A stretch of DNA of 64,000 nt, taken from the NCBI GenBank assembly GCA_934394855.1, contig CAKRRH010000002.1, positions 67,773 to 131,772 on the forward strand. Reading direction: 5' to 3'. Origin of the DNA: an uncultured Eubacteriales bacterium (GTDB lineage: Bacteria > Bacillota > Clostridia > Oscillospirales > Acutalibacteraceae). The position numbers and the translations under genes were made by a program. Position 1 is the first letter of the stretch, and the number at the start of each line of letters is the position of its first letter. Under the pieces are notes generated by a model. It worked only from the letters and a program-made list of their open reading frames with translations, was not told the origin of the DNA and ran no database searches. This document shows positions 1 through 7,726 of this stretch, one piece after another.

Positions 1-167
1 GCAAAGATGATGAGCCGTCGGTTGTTCTTGACAGACTCAAAGTTTATCATGAGCAAACAGAGCCGCTAATCGAGTACTACTCAAAGCAGAACAAGCTTCG
101 TGTAGTCAACGGTCAGGAATCGGTTAATGACACACACGCCCTGACACTTAAAGCATTGGAGGATTAA
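1..167 (+). CDS. adk: adenylate kinase, C-terminal end (partial)
   Basis: Only the last 54 codons lie in the window, read from base 3 to the TAA at 165-167. The peptide has the adenylate kinase C-terminal pattern: DRL, then YHEQTEPLIEYY, then a short tail ending in LKALED. The enzyme interconverts ATP + AMP and 2 ADP. Its place directly before map, infA and rpmJ matches the usual Firmicutes order secY-adk-map-infA. The ribosome binding site of map (GGAGG, 158-162) lies inside the end of this gene, so the two are translated from one mRNA. The start is outside the window. Confidence 0.9.
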   Translation, partial: KDDEPSVVLDRLKVYHEQTEPLIEYYSKQNKLRVVNGQESVNDTHALTLKALED

Positions 168-169
168 GC

Positions 170-922
170 ATGGTTGTGCTTAAAACAACACGTGAGATAA
201 AAATCATGCGTGAAGCCGGAAGAATTTCGGCAAGAGCACTACAGTTGATCGGCAAGTCAATCGAACCGGGAATCACGACGGCTGAGCTTGATAAAATAGC
301 CCATGACTATATTATCAGCACCGGCGCTCGTCCGAACTTCCTGAATTACGGCGGATTTCCGGCAACTGCCTGCATATCCATAAATAATGAGGTTATCCAT
401 GGCATACCGGATAAGCACAGAGTAATTCACAAAGGCGACATCGTCAGTGTGGATATCGGTGCTGAGTACGACGGCTATAACGGCGACAATGCCGCCACAT
501 TTGCGTGCGGAGAGGTTTCCGCAGAAGCGCAGCGGCTGATGGATGTTACCAGAGAGAGCCTTTATGAAGGCATCAAAATGGCAACGGTCGGCAACAGAGT
601 CGGAGATATAGGCGCGGCAGTACAAAAGTATGTCGAGGCTCGTGGTTACTCGGTGGTGCGTAAATTTGTGGGTCACGGAGTAGGCGCAAGCTTGCACGAA
701 GATCCGGAAGTACCGAATTTCGGTAAAGCCGGTCACGGAGTGCGATTGCTTAAGGGCATGACATTGGCTATTGAACCAATGGTAAACGCCGGCGGATATG
801 ATGTTAACCAGCTTTCAAACGGCTGGACAGTCGTTACCGCAGACGGCAGCCTGTCAGCCCACTTTGAAAATTCCGTAGCAATAACCGAAAACGGACCTGT
901 CATTTTAACAGATCCCGAATAA
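170..922 (+). CDS. map: methionine aminopeptidase, type I
   Basis: 250 aa. It removes the initiator methionine from nascent proteins in the cytoplasm. The MetAP signature is complete: HGIPD in the substrate region, the metal ligands in VSVDIGAEYDGYNGDNAATF, then VGHGVG, EDPEVPNFG and AIEPMVNAGG. Length is typical for the bacterial type Ia enzyme, which has no SH3-like extension. The ATG at 170 follows the adk stop by 2 nt and has GGAGG at 158-162. It sits in the ribosomal alpha operon between adk and a KOW protein, as in many Clostridia. Confidence 0.96.
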   Translation: MVVLKTTREIKIMREAGRISARALQLIGKSIEPGITTAELDKIAHDYIISTGARPNFLNYGGFPATACISINNEVIHGIPDKHRVIHKGDIVSVDIGAEYDGYNGDNAATFACGEVSAEAQRLMDVTRESLYEGIKMATVGNRVGDIGAAVQKYVEARGYSVVRKFVGHGVGASLHEDPEVPNFGKAGHGVRLLKGMTLAIEPMVNAGGYDVNQLSNGWTVVTADGSLSAHFENSVAITENGPVILTDPE

Positions 923-930
923 ACCCGATT

Positions 931-1173
931 ATGAATACGGAAATCAGAGTCGGTTCGGTGGTGAGAGTCACCGCCGGTAAAGAAAAAGGTTTGCTGTTTG
1001 CAGTAATCGGTCAAACCAATGACCGATTCATCATCAGCGACGGCAGAACCAGAAGATTGAATAAGCCAAAACACAAGAGCAAAAAACACATGATAAATCT
1101 GGGTGTTACACTCAGCGATAATTGTTTTTGCTCGAATCGTGAGCTTCGCCGCGGTTTAAACAACATTATTTAA
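931..1173 (+). CDS. KOW-domain RNA-binding protein (L14e/L27e-like)
   Basis: 80 aa. The N-terminus has a KOW-like motif (VGSVVRVTAGKEKGLLFAVIG), as in eukaryotic and archaeal ribosomal proteins L6e, L14e and L27e, followed by a basic stretch KPKHKSKKH. Small proteins of this kind commonly lie between map and infA in Clostridia and are annotated only as KOW-domain RNA-binding proteins. The ATG at 931 is 8 nt after the map stop. A ribosome-linked role is inferred from the motif and position; no function is assigned. Confidence 0.8.
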   Translation: MNTEIRVGSVVRVTAGKEKGLLFAVIGQTNDRFIISDGRTRRLNKPKHKSKKHMINLGVTLSDNCFCSNRELRRGLNNII

Positions 1174-1207
1174 GCTGTGTGTGAAGACTTCAAGGAGGTT
1201 ATGCGCA

Positions 1208-1426
1208 TTGTCCAAAGCGGATAATATCGAATTACAGGGAACTGTCGTAGAGGCAATGCCTAATGCGACATTCAAGGTCGAATTACAAAACGGCCACATT
1301 ATTTTAGCCCACATATCGGGTAAGTTGAGAATGAACTACATCAAAATTTTACCCGGAGATAAGGTAACAGTTGAAATGTCACCTTATGATCTGACACGAG
1401 GACGCATCACATGGCGTTCAAAATAA
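1208..1426 (+). CDS. infA: translation initiation factor IF-1, TTG start
   Basis: 72 aa from the TTG at 1208. This gives the standard IF-1 N-terminus M-S-K-A-D and standard length; the S1/OB fold is visible (GTVVEAMPNATFKVEL, then GHIILAHISGKLRMNYIKILPGD, then RGRITWR). IF-1 binds the 30S A site and assists initiation. The start is fixed by a near-perfect Shine-Dalgarno AAGGAGG at 1192-1198, 9 nt upstream. An in-frame GTG at 1181 would add nine residues not found in the family, and the ATG at 1201 is out of frame. Confidence 0.93.
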   Translation: MSKADNIELQGTVVEAMPNATFKVELQNGHIILAHISGKLRMNYIKILPGDKVTVEMSPYDLTRGRITWRSK

Positions 1427-1465
1427 ATCGCATAAGCGTCTTTTTTGTGAAAGGAATGATTTATT

Positions 1466-1579
1466 ATGAAGGTCAGACCTTCTGTTAAAAAAATCTGCGA
1501 AAAATGCAAAATAATTAAACGCAAGGGTAAAGTCATGGTTATCTGTGAGAACCCGAAGCATAAACAGCGTCAGGGCTAA
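1466..1579 (+). CDS. rpmJ: 50S ribosomal protein L36 (bL36, zinc type)
   Basis: 37 aa, MKVRPSVKKI at the start and HKQRQG at the end. The zinc ligands C11, C14, C27 and H32 are all present, so this is the zinc-binding (C+) form. L36 is the smallest 50S protein and is usually encoded between infA and rpsM, as here. An AAAGGA at 1450-1455 precedes the ATG by about 10 nt. Confidence 0.97.
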   Translation: MKVRPSVKKICEKCKIIKRKGKVMVICENPKHKQRQG

Positions 1580-1607
1580 TCCTGACTCTACGGAGGTGTA
1601 TTGAGAA

Positions 1608-1976
1608 ATGGCACGAATTTCCGGTGTTGACCTGCCAAGAGAAAAGCGGGTTGAAATTGGCCTTACCTACATTTACGGTATCGGTCTTACCACATCGAAA
1701 AAAATATTGGCCGAGACAGGTGTTAATCCTGATACAAGAGTAAAGGATCTCACCGATGAAGATGTTTCAAAGCTTCGTGAATACATTGATCACAACGTTA
1801 CGGTTGAAGGTGACCTTCGCCGCGATGTAGCCTTTGACATCAAGCGTCTTGTTGAAATCGGCAGCTTCAGAGGCAGCCGTCATCGCAAAGGACTTCCTTG
1901 CAGAGGACAGCGCTCAAAGACAAACGCAAGAACACGCAAAGGTCCGAAGAAGACAATTGCAAACAAAAAGAAGTAA
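1608..1976 (+). CDS. rpsM: 30S ribosomal protein S13
   Basis: 122 aa. It starts MARISGVDLPREKRVEIGLTY, has the helix-two-turn-helix region, the conserved RGSRHRKGLPCRGQRSKTNARTRKG segment, and a lysine-rich tail that contacts tRNA in the P site. It sits in the 30S head. RBS GGAGGTG lies at about 1591-1597. First of the rpsM-rpsK-rpsD-rpoA-rplQ alpha operon block. Confidence 0.98.
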   Translation: MARISGVDLPREKRVEIGLTYIYGIGLTTSKKILAETGVNPDTRVKDLTDEDVSKLREYIDHNVTVEGDLRRDVAFDIKRLVEIGSFRGSRHRKGLPCRGQRSKTNARTRKGPKKTIANKKK

Positions 1977-1995
1977 GAAAGAGGGTTAATTCAAT

Positions 1996-2397
1996 ATGGC
2001 TACTAAGGGAGCAAAATCAGCAACCACCCGCCGCCGCCGTGAAAAGAAAAATATTGAGCGTGGCTGTGTCCATATACAGTCAACCTTCAATAATACCATT
2101 GTTACCATCTCTGACACTCAGGGCAACACATTGTCTTGGGCATCAGCCGGTGAACTTGGTTTCCGTGGTTCACGCAAATCAACACCGTTCGCAGCACAGA
2201 ATGCCGCTGAAACAGCTGCAAAAGCTGCAATGGAACACGGTCTTAAAACTGTTGAAGTATTCGTAAAGGGTCCGGGTTCGGGAAGAGAAGCCGCAATCCG
2301 TGCTTTGCAGACAGCCGGCCTTGAAGTAACACTTATCAAAGACGTTACTCCGATTCCGCACAACGGTTGCAGACCGCCGAAGCGTAGACGCGTATAA
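1996..2397 (+). CDS. rpsK: 30S ribosomal protein S11
   Basis: 133 aa. It carries the S11 hallmarks: HIQSTFNNTIVTI, SWASAGELGFRGSRKSTPFAAQ, VKGPGSGREAAIRALQ and the C-terminal PIPHNGCRPPKRRRV. It lies in the 30S platform near the E site. A GAGGG lies at about 1981-1985 in the 19-nt gap after rpsM. Confidence 0.98.
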   Translation: MATKGAKSATTRRRREKKNIERGCVHIQSTFNNTIVTISDTQGNTLSWASAGELGFRGSRKSTPFAAQNAAETAAKAAMEHGLKTVEVFVKGPGSGREAAIRALQTAGLEVTLIKDVTPIPHNGCRPPKRRRV

Positions 2398-2417
2398 ATT
2401 TAGGAGGTGGATGTTAC

Positions 2418-3044
2418 ATGGCAAGATATACAGGTCCTGTTTGCAGACTTTGCCGCAGAGAAGGCGAAAAGCTTTTCTTGAAGGGTGAACGCTGCTATTC
2501 AGATAAATGCTCGCTCAATCGCAGAGCATATGCACCGGGTCAGCACGGCCAGGGCAGAAAGAAAAATTCAGAGTATGCTACACAGTTCCGTATGAAGCAG
2601 AAGGCAAAACGCTTTTACGGTGTATTGGAAAATCAGTTCCATCTGTACTTCCTCGAGGCTGAACGCCGCCAGGGTGTAACAGGTGACAACCTTCTCCAGT
2701 TGCTCGAAAGCCGCCTTGATAATGTAGTATACAGACTTGGCTTTGCGTCATCACGCAAAGAAGCTCGTCAGTTGGTGCTTCATAATCACTTTACAGTAAA
2801 CGGAAAGAAAGTAAACATTCCGTCCTACCTTGTTAAAGCGGGCGATGTAATCGCTATCAAGTCTAACAGCTATGACAGCGAAAAAATCAAATCGGTTCTT
2901 GAAGCAAATTCGGCTCGTCCGGTGCCGAAGTGGCTTGACAAGGATCTTGAGGCAAAAAGCGGTAAGGTTATCAATCTTCCGGTTCGTGAAGACATTGATA
3001 CTCCGGTTGATGAGTCACTCATCGTCGAGTTGTATTCTAAATAA
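2418..3044 (+). CDS. rpsD: 30S ribosomal protein S4 (zinc-finger form)
   Basis: 208 aa. The N-terminal zinc site is intact (C9, C12, C26, C31), followed by the KKNSEYATQFRMKQKAK segment and the S4 RNA-binding domain (ESRLDNVVYRLGFASSRKEARQLVLHNHFTVNGKKVNIPSYLVKAGD). S4 nucleates 30S assembly. RBS AGGAGGTGG is at 2402-2410. Here rpsD stays inside the alpha operon; in B. subtilis it is elsewhere. The 125-nt gap to rpoA holds a hairpin at 3095-3129. Confidence 0.98.
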   Translation: MARYTGPVCRLCRREGEKLFLKGERCYSDKCSLNRRAYAPGQHGQGRKKNSEYATQFRMKQKAKRFYGVLENQFHLYFLEAERRQGVTGDNLLQLLESRLDNVVYRLGFASSRKEARQLVLHNHFTVNGKKVNIPSYLVKAGDVIAIKSNSYDSEKIKSVLEANSARPVPKWLDKDLEAKSGKVINLPVREDIDTPVDESLIVELYSK

Positions 3045-3094
3045 TCCAACCGATTTTACCTTAGCCAATTCAACCGTTACAATCAAAACCTGTT

Positions 3095-3129
3095 TGCGGC
3101 ATAAAGTATTCGATTTTACTTTTGCCGCA
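3095..3129 (+). other. hairpin in the rpsD-rpoA spacer
   Basis: TGCGGC (3095-3100) pairs with GCCGCA (3124-3129), and AAAGTA (3103-3108) pairs with TACTTT (3117-3122), giving about 12 bp with a small internal loop. No U-run follows, so it does not look like a simple terminator. It could be a processing, pausing or stability element setting rpoA output relative to the ribosomal genes. That role is inference. Confidence 0.5.
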
Positions 3130-3169
3130 GCATAAAACAGTTTTCTGTTCAAAACAAGGAGGGTTCTGA

Positions 3170-4117
3170 ATGATTGAAATCGAGAAGCCAAGAATTGAAG
3201 CCGAAGATTTGACCGAAGACGGTTCATATGGTAGATTTTCTATCGAACCGCTCGAGCGTGGATATGGTATTACTTTGGGCAACAGCCTTCGTCGGGTACT
3301 GCTTTCGTCACTTCCGGGTGTTGCGGTAACCTCAATCAAAATTGACGGTGTTGTTCATGAATTTTCAACCATTCCGGGTGTCAAAGAGGATGTAACCGAA
3401 ATCGTCCTTAACATCAAGGGACTCACGGCAAAAATCCACGGCGACGCACCGAAGGTTTGCTACATTGAGGCGGAAGGCCCCTGTGAAGTAACAGCAGCAA
3501 ATGTCAAATGTGATTCGGAAGTTGAAATTCTTAATCCCGACTTGCATATTGCAACAATTTCGGAATCGGGCAAGCTTTTCATGGAGCTTACGCTCGATAA
3601 GGGACGAGGCTATGTCCCGGCAGAAAAAAATAAACAGGCACAACCTGTCATCGGCGTTTTGCCGGTTGACTCGATCTATACGCCTGTTCTGAAAGTCAAC
3701 TATAATGTCGAGAACACTCGTGTCGGTCAGGTAACTGACTTTGACAAGCTGACACTCGATGTATGGACAAACGGCGTAATCACCGCAAAGGAAGCCGTTT
3801 CGTTGGCAGCCAAGGTGCTCACTGAACATCTTAACCTGTTTGTTGACCTTTCCGGTGAAGCCTATGAGGGCGACATCATGGTTGAAAAAGACGATGATGG
3901 TAAGGAAAAGGTTCTTGAGATGACCATTGAGGAACTTGACCTTTCAGTTCGCAGCTTTAACTGCCTCAAGCGTGCAGGAATCAATACTGTTGAGGATCTT
4001 ACCAACAAGTCGGAGGACGACATGATGAAGGTTCGCAACCTCGGAAGAAAGTCGCTTGAAGAAGTTATCAACAAGCTCAATTCATTGGGCTTTTCACTGC
4101 GCAAGGAAGAAGAATAA
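3170..4117 (+). CDS. rpoA: RNA polymerase subunit alpha
   Basis: 315 aa, full length. The N-terminal dimerisation and assembly domain includes RFSIEPLERGYGITLGNSLRRVLLSSLPG. An acidic linker (about 230-245) leads to the C-terminal domain with its helix-hairpin-helix (ELDLSVRSFNCLKRAG, then VRNLGRKSLEEVINKL), which binds UP elements and activators. GGAGGG at 3160-3165 precedes the ATG. Confidence 0.98.
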   Translation: MIEIEKPRIEAEDLTEDGSYGRFSIEPLERGYGITLGNSLRRVLLSSLPGVAVTSIKIDGVVHEFSTIPGVKEDVTEIVLNIKGLTAKIHGDAPKVCYIEAEGPCEVTAANVKCDSEVEILNPDLHIATISESGKLFMELTLDKGRGYVPAEKNKQAQPVIGVLPVDSIYTPVLKVNYNVENTRVGQVTDFDKLTLDVWTNGVITAKEAVSLAAKVLTEHLNLFVDLSGEAYEGDIMVEKDDDGKEKVLEMTIEELDLSVRSFNCLKRAGINTVEDLTNKSEDDMMKVRNLGRKSLEEVINKLNSLGFSLRKEEE

Positions 4118-4171
4118 GTAAGTTTGACTTTAATAAACAAATGCCACAACTTATAAAAGGAGTGAGTTTAA

Positions 4172-4516
4172 GTGCCAGGTACAAGAAAACTCGGCAGAAC
4201 TGCTGATCAGCGTACAGCAATGCTTCGTGCAATGGTCACATATCTGCTTGAAAACGGCAGAATCGAAACTACCGTTACAAGAGCAAAAGAAGTTCGTGCA
4301 ATGACCGAGAAATATATCACGATCGCTAAAACCGACAGCCTTCACAACAAGCGTCAGGCAATGGCGTTTATCACAAAAGAGAATGTCGTTAAGAAGCTTT
4401 TTGATGAAATTGCTCCGTCATACAGCGACCGTAACGGCGGTTATACCCGCATCATCAAAACAGGTCCCCGCAGAGGCGACGCTGCTGAGATGGCTATAAT
4501 CGAACTCGTTAAATAA
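4172..4516 (+). CDS. rplQ: 50S ribosomal protein L17, GTG start
   Basis: 114 aa, PGTRKLGRTADQRTAMLRAM at the N-terminus and GPRRGDAAEMAIIEL at the end, as in bacterial bL17. It lies near the exit tunnel on the 50S subunit. Translation starts at GTG 4172, with AAAGGAGTGAG at 4156-4166 upstream. It is the last gene of the alpha operon and is followed by a strong intrinsic terminator. Confidence 0.97.
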   Translation: MPGTRKLGRTADQRTAMLRAMVTYLLENGRIETTVTRAKEVRAMTEKYITIAKTDSLHNKRQAMAFITKENVVKKLFDEIAPSYSDRNGGYTRIIKTGPRRGDAAEMAIIELVK

Positions 4517-4532
4517 ATTGCACTGTATAATT

Positions 4533-4565
4533 AAAAGACGCAAAGGTTAGTCCTTTGCGTCTTTT
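4533..4565 (+). terminator. intrinsic terminator after rplQ
   Basis: A 14-bp perfect inverted repeat, AAAAGACGCAAAGG (4533-4546) and CCTTTGCGTCTTTT (4552-4565), with loop TTAGT and a T-run. The A-run on the other side makes it usable also for the convergent yaaA. Confidence 0.93.
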
Positions 4566-4605
4566 TGTTGCTTTTATCGGGTTACAATATGAAATATTGC
4601 TTATC

Positions 4606-5367
4606 TTATTTTCTCGAATTATCCTGCGGCTTAATGAATGTCAGCGTGTAATCATCGGACAGTTCGGGGTTAAATTTATATCCAAGCCCGGAATAGCGTC
4701 GAACACCGTCAAGGTCATGAATGTCGTTTTCCGCCAAATATCTCACCATGTCACCGCGAGCCATCTTTACATAAACGCCCTTTTCGACAACCTTGCCGTC
4801 AACCAACTCACCAAATGAGCAATAGATAAATTTTTTCGGCGGTGCAAAATATTTTAAAACCGCATTAGTGTATTCATGGCTTGTCAGCCCCAAAACCAAA
4901 TCATCATCTTTGCAAACCACATCATATAGCGACCGTCCCCAAAAGTCATACATCGATTTCAGCCCGATAAGCGATACGGGCGAGTTCATCTCAAGACGAT
5001 ATGGCAAAACAGCGTCAAACGGGCGAAGAACCCCATAGAGCGCCGACATGATCAGTACATTGTTTTCGATATAATCATACATTGCGTCGTCAAACACGCC
5101 CGGCGCCATGTATTTATATTGAATCCCGTCAAATGTGAGAATTGCGGCTGACTTGTCCTGCCGAGCGGCAAAATTCTCGTACATAAATTTAGCATCATTA
5201 GTCAGCTTGTCGTTGGTTTTGAGTATTGTTTTCAGCTGATTATCGTTCATTTTTCGCATTTTTTCTGCAAGAAAATATGCTCTATCTTCAAAAATCGGCT
5301 TTGTGAATCGCTCAAAACCGAAATCGTCATATTTCATTCGCTTTGCCGGAGAAATTATAATTTTCAT
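4606..5367 (-). CDS. yaaA: YaaA family peroxide-stress protein (UPF0246)
   Basis: 253 aa. It has the family hallmarks MKIIISPAKRMKY at the start, a central TFDGIQYKYMAPGVFDD, and YGVLRPFDAVLPYRLEM. E. coli YaaA lowers intracellular free iron under peroxide stress and binds DNA; most homologues are uncharacterised. It converges on rplQ with a shared terminator at 4533-4565. A short AT-rich divergent spacer separates it from 5524. Confidence 0.9.
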   Translation of the reverse strand: MKIIISPAKRMKYDDFGFERFTKPIFEDRAYFLAEKMRKMNDNQLKTILKTNDKLTNDAKFMYENFAARQDKSAAILTFDGIQYKYMAPGVFDDAMYDYIENNVLIMSALYGVLRPFDAVLPYRLEMNSPVSLIGLKSMYDFWGRSLYDVVCKDDDLVLGLTSHEYTNAVLKYFAPPKKFIYCSFGELVDGKVVEKGVYVKMARGDMVRYLAENDIHDLDGVRRYSGLGYKFNPELSDDYTLTFIKPQDNSRK

Positions 5368-5523
5368 AAATTTTTACCTCCAAAATAAATATACCACAAA
5401 ATTTGAGCAATATCACTAAAAATATGCAATAAAAATTATCGGGAATATTTACAAATAATTAACCGCAAACGGTCAAAATGTGGTATACTCAATATATGTA
5501 TTCAGAAACGGAGATTCAGAAAA

Positions 5524-6162
5524 ATGAGAAAATGTCTTGATTGCGGTCAAACACTTAATGATATTGATATGAAATGCACTAATTGCGGCTCAAAAAATCT
5601 GTCAATGATAGATGATGAGCAGGATAACCAAGCTGTGGCGAAACCAAAGTCGAAAAAGAAGACTGCGACGATAATTTCGTCTGTTGTTGCGGTGATAGTT
5701 GCAATATGCATTATCATCGGCGGAGCGTTCATGGTGATCAGAAACACCGAAACGGAGCCTGTGACTGTCGGCATTAAGTCAATGATGAGCGGCGATTTGG
5801 ACGGCTATGTTGAGCACTTTCATCCGGCGTTTCAGGAGGCAATCAAAGGAGCTTTTTTACAAACAACCACCGCTGACGATTATCAAAAGCAGCAGCAAGA
5901 GGGACTCGAAAAGACCTATGGCAGTGATTATCGGATTTATGTAAATGCGATTGATGTCAGAGGCTGTTCCGACAAGACGGTTGAAAGTCTTAATTCCGAT
6001 TATGAGGACGCCGATGTGACCTTTGAGGACGCAAAATATGTCACAGTGTCGATTTATATTTCGGGAAGCACAGGCGAAAATTATCAAAGCCGTTCGGTTT
6101 ATTCGGTAAAAATTGACGGCAAGTGGTATATGTTTGAAGATTTCAGCGTTTCAGCCGAATGA
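5524..6162 (+). CDS. zinc-ribbon single-pass membrane protein, function unknown
   Basis: 212 aa. Residues 1-25 form a zinc ribbon (CLDCG then CTNCG, four cysteines). A lysine-rich linker (about 41-47) leads into one hydrophobic segment (about 49-71, IISSVVAVIVAICIIIGGAFMV). The extracytoplasmic part, about 140 aa, looks like a small alpha/beta domain with a start reminiscent of DUF4878/NTF2-like folds (VTVGIKSMMSGDLDGYVEHFHPAFQEA). The domain assignment is tentative. The next gene starts 16 nt downstream, so the pair is probably one operon. A TATACT at about 5483-5488 may be its -10 box. Confidence 0.7.
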   Translation: MRKCLDCGQTLNDIDMKCTNCGSKNLSMIDDEQDNQAVAKPKSKKKTATIISSVVAVIVAICIIIGGAFMVIRNTETEPVTVGIKSMMSGDLDGYVEHFHPAFQEAIKGAFLQTTTADDYQKQQQEGLEKTYGSDYRIYVNAIDVRGCSDKTVESLNSDYEDADVTFEDAKYVTVSIYISGSTGENYQSRSVYSVKIDGKWYMFEDFSVSAE

Positions 6163-6178
6163 AATAAGGAGCATGAAA

Positions 6179-7681
6179 ATGAGTAAAAATAAGAAAATAG
6201 ATCAACAAAAAAGAAAGAAAAAGCGGATTATTATATCGATTATATCAGCGGCAGTAGCACTCTGCGTAATAATCACTGCTGTGTCGATCGGCGTTGTAAA
6301 ATATAGAGAAGAGTCGGGCTTTGAGCTTCATAACACCGTTGCGCTTCAATCGAAAAACTACAAAATCAGCAATGCCGAGCTGTCCTATTTCTTCAAGTCG
6401 GCATATGATGATTTTAAATCGAACCATTCGCAGAGTCTTGGTGCAATGGGGCTTGATGTCAACGCAAAGCTGAAAGACCAAAAATGCACCTATTATGACG
6501 GATATGACACTTGGTATGACTATTTTTTAAGCGAAGCACAAAAGCGTGTTGAGAAAAATGTGAGCTACGCCGAAGCGGCAAAGGAAATGGGAATGGAGCT
6601 TAGCGACGACGAAAAATCGAAGATAGATTCAAGCATATCGTCAATGGAGCAAACAGCGAAAAATGACGACAAAACGCTTGATGAATATATTGCCGAAAAC
6701 TACGGCAAGGGTGTGAAGTCGGACGACATTCGTGCGGCAATGGAGCTTTCGCTGCTTGCTAATAAATATTATGAGGATTACGACTCGAAAACAAGCTATA
6801 CCGACAGGCAGATAACCGATTATTATAATAAGTCTCCGGAAAAATATAATGTTGTGGATTTGAAAAAATATGAAATCCCGGCGGATACAAATGATACCGA
6901 CAGCACAGACGAGGCAGAAGAAAACGCAATGTCGGCAAAAGCGGCGGCAGATAAAATCGCGTCTGCGAAAAATGAAGCTCAGTTTGACAGCCTTTTGAAA
7001 GCATATTTGACCGATTATTACAAAAATAAGGGTAGCGAAAAGACTGATAAACAGCTAAATTCAATCATTTCGAGCACACTTCAAACGGGATTTGAATATA
7101 ACAAATCGGCGGAAGTCACAAAATGGGCGTTTGATAAATCACGAAAGGTCGGCGACACGACCGTGATTGAGGACGGAGATAACGATTGCTACATCGTTTA
7201 TATCCTGATAAAAACGCAGTATAAGCAAAACTATTTGACGAAAAATGTCCGCCATATGTTATTCACATCAGATACATATGGCTCGCAGTCCGACGCACTC
7301 ACAGCGGCACAGGACATGATTGACGAAATCAATCATCAGTCCGACAAGCAAGCGGCATTTATCGAGCGTGCGAAAAAATACAGTGAAGATGCAGGCTCGG
7401 CTAAAAACGGCGGACTTTATGAGAATGTCAAAAAGGGCGAAACGGTGGACAGCTTTGATGAATGGTGCTACTATTCGGGCAGAAAAAAGGGCGACATGGC
7501 TGTAATTTTCACCACATACGGCTATCATGCGATGTATTTTGTCGGAAACGGAGTTCCGGCTTGGCAGGTAAATGTTATTGATGCAATGAAAACCGAGCAA
7601 TATGCAAATAATCTTGAAACGCTTAAAACAACATATGATGTTAAGTTTAACATGAATGCTGCAAAAAAGCTTGATAAATAA
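6179..7681 (+). CDS. membrane-anchored parvulin-like peptidyl-prolyl isomerase (foldase)
   Basis: 500 aa from ATG 6179, chosen because AAGGAG at 6166-6171 gives 7-nt spacing; ATG 6173 is too close. A lysine-rich cytoplasmic N-terminus is followed by one membrane segment (about 17-41), then a long charged extracytoplasmic chaperone region. Near the C-terminus (about 355-470) is a parvulin-type core: KNVRHMLF, FIERAKKYSEDAGSAKNGGLYENVKKGETVDSFDEW, GYHAMYFVG. Family members (PrsA, SurA, PpiC) fold secreted proteins. There is no lipobox, so anchoring is by the helix. It is probably co-transcribed with the zinc-ribbon protein. Confidence 0.82.
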   Translation: MSKNKKIDQQKRKKKRIIISIISAAVALCVIITAVSIGVVKYREESGFELHNTVALQSKNYKISNAELSYFFKSAYDDFKSNHSQSLGAMGLDVNAKLKDQKCTYYDGYDTWYDYFLSEAQKRVEKNVSYAEAAKEMGMELSDDEKSKIDSSISSMEQTAKNDDKTLDEYIAENYGKGVKSDDIRAAMELSLLANKYYEDYDSKTSYTDRQITDYYNKSPEKYNVVDLKKYEIPADTNDTDSTDEAEENAMSAKAAADKIASAKNEAQFDSLLKAYLTDYYKNKGSEKTDKQLNSIISSTLQTGFEYNKSAEVTKWAFDKSRKVGDTTVIEDGDNDCYIVYILIKTQYKQNYLTKNVRHMLFTSDTYGSQSDALTAAQDMIDEINHQSDKQAAFIERAKKYSEDAGSAKNGGLYENVKKGETVDSFDEWCYYSGRKKGDMAVIFTTYGYHAMYFVGNGVPAWQVNVIDAMKTEQYANNLETLKTTYDVKFNMNAAKKLDK

Positions 7682-7682
7682 T

Positions 7683-7716
7683 AAAAAAAGAGGGGGCAAA
7701 TTGCCCTCTCTTTTTT
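7683..7716 (+). terminator. bidirectional terminator between convergent genes
   Basis: A-run, AGAGGG, GGCAAATTG, CCCTCT, T-run. The stem is about 12 bp with one mismatch and is flanked by A and T tracts, so it can serve both the foldase (+) and the CorC-type gene (-). Confidence 0.85.
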
Positions 7717-7726
7717 ATAATTTTAA

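Noticed and set aside
1181..1207. GTG start for infA at 1181
   Set aside because: It would place the Shine-Dalgarno inside the coding region and add nine residues absent in IF-1; TTG 1208 fits both.
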